A DNA stretch of 64,000 nucleotides from Micromonospora musae (GTDB lineage Bacteria; Actinomycetota; Actinomycetes; Mycobacteriales; Micromonosporaceae), in assembly GCF_003626635.1 (NCBI RefSeq), contig NZ_RAZT01000020.1:1-64000 (forward strand), in the 5' to 3' direction. The first letter of the stretch is position 1. The number at the start of each line of letters is the position of its first letter. This document shows positions 60,854-64,000 of this stretch, piece by piece. Position numbers and translations under genes: made by a program. Below the pieces are notes generated by a model. The model was given only the letters and a program-made list of their open reading frames with translations, was not told where the DNA came from and did no database searches.

Positions 60854-61570
60854 ATGCAGCGCAGCAAGAGCTACCGCAAGGCCGCCGAGGTCATCGACCG
60901 GTCCAAGCTCTACACCCCCGCCGAGGCCGTGAAGCTGGCCAAGGACACCACCAACGTCAAGTTCGACGCCACGGTCGAGGTCGCGATGCGCCTCGGCGTC
61001 GACCCCCGCAAGGCGGACCAGATGGTCCGCGGCACGGTCAACCTGCCGCACGGCACCGGTAAGACCGCCCGCGTGATCGTCTTCGCCGCCGGCGCGAAGG
61101 CCGAGGAGGCCGCCGCGGCCGGTGCCGACGAGGTGGGTACCGACGAGCTGGTCGCCCGGATCCAGGAGGGCTGGCTCGACTTCGACGCGGCCATCGCCAC
61201 CCCGGACCAGATGGCCAAGATCGGCCGGATCGCGCGGATCCTGGGCCCGCGCGGTCTCATGCCGAACCCGAAGACCGGCACGGTGACGATGGACGTCACC
61301 AAGGCGGTGCAGGACATCAAGGGCGGCAAGATCACGTTCCGGGTGGACAAGCACTCGAACCTGCACCTGATCATCGGCAAGGCCTCCTTCAGCGAGGCGC
61401 AGCTCGTCGACAACTACGCGGCGGTGCTGGACGAGGTGCTGCGGGCCAAGCCGTCCGCCGCCAAGGGCAAGTACCTGAAGAAGGTCATCCTCACCACCAC
61501 CATGGGCCCGGGCGTCCCGGTCGACCCGAACGTGGTGAAGAACCTCCAGGAGGGCTCGGCCGAGGCCTGA
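60854..61570 (+). CDS. rplA: 50S ribosomal protein L1
   Basis: The 238-aa product is L1 (MQRSKSYRKAAEVIDRSKLYTP, the GPRGLMPNPKTGTV loop, and the end KKVILTTTMGPGVPVDPN). It binds the 23S L1 stalk and normally represses its own mRNA. ATG 60854 follows CAGGAG. A perfect palindrome follows as terminator. Confidence 0.97.
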   Translation: MQRSKSYRKAAEVIDRSKLYTPAEAVKLAKDTTNVKFDATVEVAMRLGVDPRKADQMVRGTVNLPHGTGKTARVIVFAAGAKAEEAAAAGADEVGTDELVARIQEGWLDFDAAIATPDQMAKIGRIARILGPRGLMPNPKTGTVTMDVTKAVQDIKGGKITFRVDKHSNLHLIIGKASFSEAQLVDNYAAVLDEVLRAKPSAAKGKYLKKVILTTTMGPGVPVDPNVVKNLQEGSAEA

Positions 61571-61585
61571 GTTCACCGACACCCG

Positions 61586-61619
61586 TACGGGGCGCCGCCA
61601 CAGCTGTGGCGGCGCCCCG
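61586..61619. terminator. Perfect 34-bp palindrome after rplA
   Basis: ACGGGGCGCCGCCACAG is followed at once by its exact reverse complement, 15 bp after rplA. It can form a 17-bp stem (less 3-4 bases for the loop) and should end rplKA transcription. No T-run. Confidence 0.8.
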
Positions 61620-61649
61620 TCGCGTATCCGATGTGGCAGGCTCGGCGGC

Positions 61650-62531
61650 ATGCGACTGGAGAACGTCTGGCTCCGGTACCACCGCCGCGGACCGTGGGTG
61701 CTGCGGGACGCGGCGATCGGCATCGCCCCCGGCGAGGCCGCGATCGTGCAGGGGCGCAACGGGGCCGGCAAGTCGACCCTCCTCCAGCTCGCGGCCGGCG
61801 TGCTGCGGCCGACGCGGGGGCGGGTCGTCGAGCGGCCGACCGTGGTCGGCTGGGTTCCGGAGCGGTTCCCCGCCGATCAGCCGTTCGACGTTCACTACTA
61901 CCTGGTCGCGATGGGCCGGATGGCCGGCCTGACGTCGGTCGAGGCGGGCCGCGCCGTGGATCACTGGACCGAACGCCTCGGGCTCACCCGGTTCCGCCGG
62001 GTCCGGTTGCCCGAGCTGTCGAAGGGGACGGCCCAGAAGGTCGGCCTCGCCCAGGCCATGCTCCGCCCGCCGGGGCTGCTCGTACTCGACGAGCCCTGGG
62101 AAGGGCTGGACGCGTCCTCCCGTGAGCTCGTCCCGGAGTTGATCGACGAGGTGCTCGCCGACGGGGGTTCGGTGCTGGTCAGTGACCACCGCGGGGAGAC
62201 CGTCCGGCTTCCCGGTGCGCGTCGCTGGACCGTCGCGGCGGGCGAGGTGGATGAGGTGGCCCCGACCGAGGGCCAGGCGTACGCGGTGGTCGAGATCGCG
62301 GTGCCCGCCGCGCAGGTGGCCGGCACCGTCACCCGGCTGCGCGCCGACGGGCACCGGGTGCTGGGCGTACACCTCGACCGGCTCGGCGCCACCGATGGGG
62401 CGGGGGTTGAGACGGCGGCCGCTGAGGGCCGGCCCGGAGACGCGCCGGTGTCGGATCCCGAGCCGCCGGACGTGGCGGTGTCCGGGTCGACGACCGCGAA
62501 CACGGCATCGGGCGGGCAGGTGGCCCGGTGA
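61650..62531 (+). CDS. ABC transporter ATP-binding protein
   Basis: The 293-aa product has Walker A GRNGAGKST, signature LSKGTAQKVGLAQAM and Walker B LLVLDEPWEGLD, followed by the switch His (VSDHRGE). The last 60 residues are a Thr/Pro-rich extension. It forms a two-gene exporter with the following membrane gene (4-base overlap). The pair is inserted between rplA and rplJ and has no known link to ribosomes. Confidence 0.88.
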   Translation: MRLENVWLRYHRRGPWVLRDAAIGIAPGEAAIVQGRNGAGKSTLLQLAAGVLRPTRGRVVERPTVVGWVPERFPADQPFDVHYYLVAMGRMAGLTSVEAGRAVDHWTERLGLTRFRRVRLPELSKGTAQKVGLAQAMLRPPGLLVLDEPWEGLDASSRELVPELIDEVLADGGSVLVSDHRGETVRLPGARRWTVAAGEVDEVAPTEGQAYAVVEIAVPAAQVAGTVTRLRADGHRVLGVHLDRLGATDGAGVETAAAEGRPGDAPVSDPEPPDVAVSGSTTANTASGGQVAR

Positions 62532-63217
62532 CCGCCCTGGTCCGGCTCCGGCTGGCCGGGTTCCTGCGTACCGGCCGGGCGGTGGCGCCGCTGCTCGCCG
62601 GTCTGGTGGCCCTCGGCATCCTCTACGGCGGCGGTCGGGCCCAGCCGGCGGAGGCGTACGGCGTCTCGGCGGTCGTCCTCTTCCCGGTGCTCGCCTGGCA
62701 GACCAAGCTGCTGCTCGACGTGGAGCCGGACGGGCAGCGCCGCCTCGCGCAGGTGGTGGCCGGGGTGCGGCGGGAGCGGTGGGCGGGGTTGCTCGCCGCC
62801 GGGCTGGCGGCGTTGGGCACGGTAGTCGTCGCGCTGGTCTTCCCCTGGCTGGTCGGCGGAGTCACCGCCGTGGTGGAGCCGGGTGGCCGGTCCGTGGCCG
62901 TCGGCATCGTGCTCGGGATCTGGGCGCACCTGCTGGCCGTCCCTCCGGCGGTGCTGCTCGGTGCGCTGGCCAGCCGCGCCTGTACAGGCAGCGCCGGGTA
63001 CGGCGTCGCCGTGCTCGCGCTCGGTGGCGTCGGCGCGATCGTCCTCGGGCTGAGCGGCTCGGCGGTGCCCTGGCTGGTGCCGCCGATCATGGCCACCGCC
63101 CGGGCCACCACCGGCGCACTCACCGCACCGACCGCGGCGCTGCTCACCTGCTGGGCGGCGGCCTGGAGCGCGGTGGTGCTGGCCGGCTACCTGTGGTGGC
63201 GCCGGTCGCGGGCGTGA
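62528..63217 (+). CDS. ABC transporter membrane subunit
   Basis: The 229-aa product has six hydrophobic helices in the ABC-2-like pattern, no signal peptide and little else to identify it. It overlaps the ATPase gene by 4 bases. Substrate unknown. Confidence 0.75.
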   Translation: MTALVRLRLAGFLRTGRAVAPLLAGLVALGILYGGGRAQPAEAYGVSAVVLFPVLAWQTKLLLDVEPDGQRRLAQVVAGVRRERWAGLLAAGLAALGTVVVALVFPWLVGGVTAVVEPGGRSVAVGIVLGIWAHLLAVPPAVLLGALASRACTGSAGYGVAVLALGGVGAIVLGLSGSAVPWLVPPIMATARATTGALTAPTAALLTCWAAAWSAVVLAGYLWWRRSRA

Positions 63218-63329
63218 GGCGGGGCTGATCCCGGCGGCCGTGTCGGTGCCGGCCCACCGGGCGTGAGCTGGCACACATGCGGGAGGCGATTTGCTGCTCG
63301 CGTCACGCGTCGCGTAACCTTGCTGCGAA

Positions 63330-63500
63330 GTACCACCCAGAGACCGCTGGTCACCGTGCCCCGGCACGGTCGAAGGTTCCGCGACGACGGGCGACCCGCG
63401 CAGGGCGGCAAGCGAAAATCGGCAGTGCAGCACGGTCCGCCGACTGTGCCCGCCTCCGCCGGACCTCGCCCCGTGCGCCCTGCGCCGGGGCTTTTCTCGT
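63330..63500 (+). ncRNA. L10 leader (ribosomal protein leader of rplJL)
   Basis: The untranslated region before rplJ contains CCAGAGACCGCTGGTCACC, a downstream GAAGGTTCCGCGACGACGGGCGACCCGCGCAGG pattern and a terminal hairpin, as in the L10 leader that binds the L10-L12 complex and reduces rplJL expression when these proteins are in excess. The exact ends are approximate. Confidence 0.75.
63468..63495 (+). terminator. Attenuator-like hairpin in L10 leader
   Basis: GCCCCG and CGGGGC pair around TGCGCCCTGCGC and are followed by TTTT, the only classical stem plus T-run terminator I noticed in this region. It sits 82 bp before rplJ and may stop transcription when the leader is bound. Confidence 0.6.
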
Positions 63501-63576
63501 TGTCGCGCTTCCTGAGCTGCCGTCGTGAGCATCCGTTCCCGACGGCGACCAGCCTCGAGCACGAGAGAGGAGGGAC

Positions 63577-64000
63577 ATGGCGGACAAGCCGATCCGGGCC
63601 GACAAGGCCACGGCCGTCGCCGAGCTGACCGAGAGCTTCCGCAACGCGGGCGCCACGGTGCTCACCGAGTACCGCGGTCTGACGGTTTCCCAGCTCACCC
63701 AGCTGCGGCGCACGCTCGGCAAGGAGACCAGCTACACGGTCGCGAAGAACACGCTGGCCAAGCGTGCCGCGACCGAGGCCGGTATCTCCGGGCTCGACGA
63801 GCTGTTCACCGGTCCTACCGCGCTGACTTTCGTTTCGGGCGACGTCGTCGAGGCGGCGAAGGGGCTTCGCGAGTTCGCGAAGGCCAACCCGAAGCTCGTC
63901 ATCAAGGGCGGTGTCTTCGAGGGCAAGGCCATTTCCGCGGCCGAGGTCACGAAGCTCGCCGACCTGGAGTCCCGCGAGGTGCTGCTGGCCAAGCTGGCCG
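63577..64000 (+). CDS. rplJ: 50S ribosomal protein L10, 3' end outside window
   Basis: 141 codons are present: MADKPIRADKATAVAELTESF, the segment TEYRGLTVSQLTQLRRTLGKE and VAKNTLAKRAATEAG, which are the N-terminal rRNA-binding domain of L10; the C-terminal helix that carries L7/L12 dimers is only begun. ATG 63577 follows GAGAGGAGGGAC. Confidence 0.97.
   Translation, partial: MADKPIRADKATAVAELTESFRNAGATVLTEYRGLTVSQLTQLRRTLGKETSYTVAKNTLAKRAATEAGISGLDELFTGPTALTFVSGDVVEAAKGLREFAKANPKLVIKGGVFEGKAISAAEVTKLADLESREVLLAKLA

Overview
The window is very GC-rich actinobacterial chromosome. Gene content and order suggest a Micromonospora-like member of the Micromonosporaceae, though the sequence alone does not fix the genus. 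Pointers include tandem DUF3152 proteins next to moeZ, a SigE-type ECF sigma factor, a second partial nuo cluster, and the block rpmG - two MaoC dehydratases - tRNA-Trp - secE - nusG - rplK - rplA - rplJ, which has the gene order of the mycobacterial hadABC region.

Layout. (1) 1-13952 is housekeeping: an unknown partial gene, an alpha/beta hydrolase, two DUF3152 putative metalloproteases, moeZ, a toroid-repeat protein, proA/proB, an alkyltransferase-like protein, a GPH-type symporter, a PLP decarboxylase, and an ECF sigma factor with a membrane partner. (2) 14089-27850 is a dispersed partial complex I cluster: nuoB, nuoC, nuoH, nuoI-J-K-L-M-N. It is interrupted by DUF2252, glucose dehydrogenase, glutathionyl-hydroquinone reductase, SnoaL-like and Uma2 genes, and nuoA, D, E, F and G are absent. 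(3) 27986-31275 holds htpX, an MFS transporter and an AraC-type regulator. (4) 31276-34883 looks like an old integration scar: a truncated tyrosine integrase, a HAD phosphatase, about 1.4 kb without a confident gene, and yajQ. A copy of the last codons of yajQ lies on the far side.

(5) 35058-53044 is a degenerate AICE (actinomycete integrative and conjugative element) of the pSAM2 type, inserted in tRNA-Tyr. It is bounded by a perfect 54-bp direct repeat running from the anticodon to the CCA end. It keeps a KorSA-like GntR repressor, a Pra-family activator, matching inverted-repeat operators, a TraB-like FtsK/SpoIIIE translocase, Spd-like small genes, a GntR/UTRA regulator with a glycosyltransferase, and small cysteine-containing proteins. 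Its rep gene is cut off and joined to an integrase 3' end, and a second integrase 3' fragment lies next to attR, so self-excision is probably lost. Its left third (35843-42306) has visibly lower GC and carries a five-gene cargo: a small protein, a 792-aa SMC-like coiled-coil ATPase and a 345-aa unknown on +, with a DNA methyltransferase and a Ser/Thr kinase on -. I do not recognise this combination. It is my best candidate for an undescribed defence-type system.

(6) 53206-57042 contains a truncated second copy of the AraC-family gene, a possible small secreted peptide and an 841-aa GAF-GGDEF-EAL protein. (7) 57137-64000 is the translation block: tRNA-Thr, tRNA-Met, rpmG, two MaoC-fold dehydratases, tRNA-Trp, secE, nusG, rplK, rplA, an ABC exporter pair, an L10 leader and the start of rplJ.
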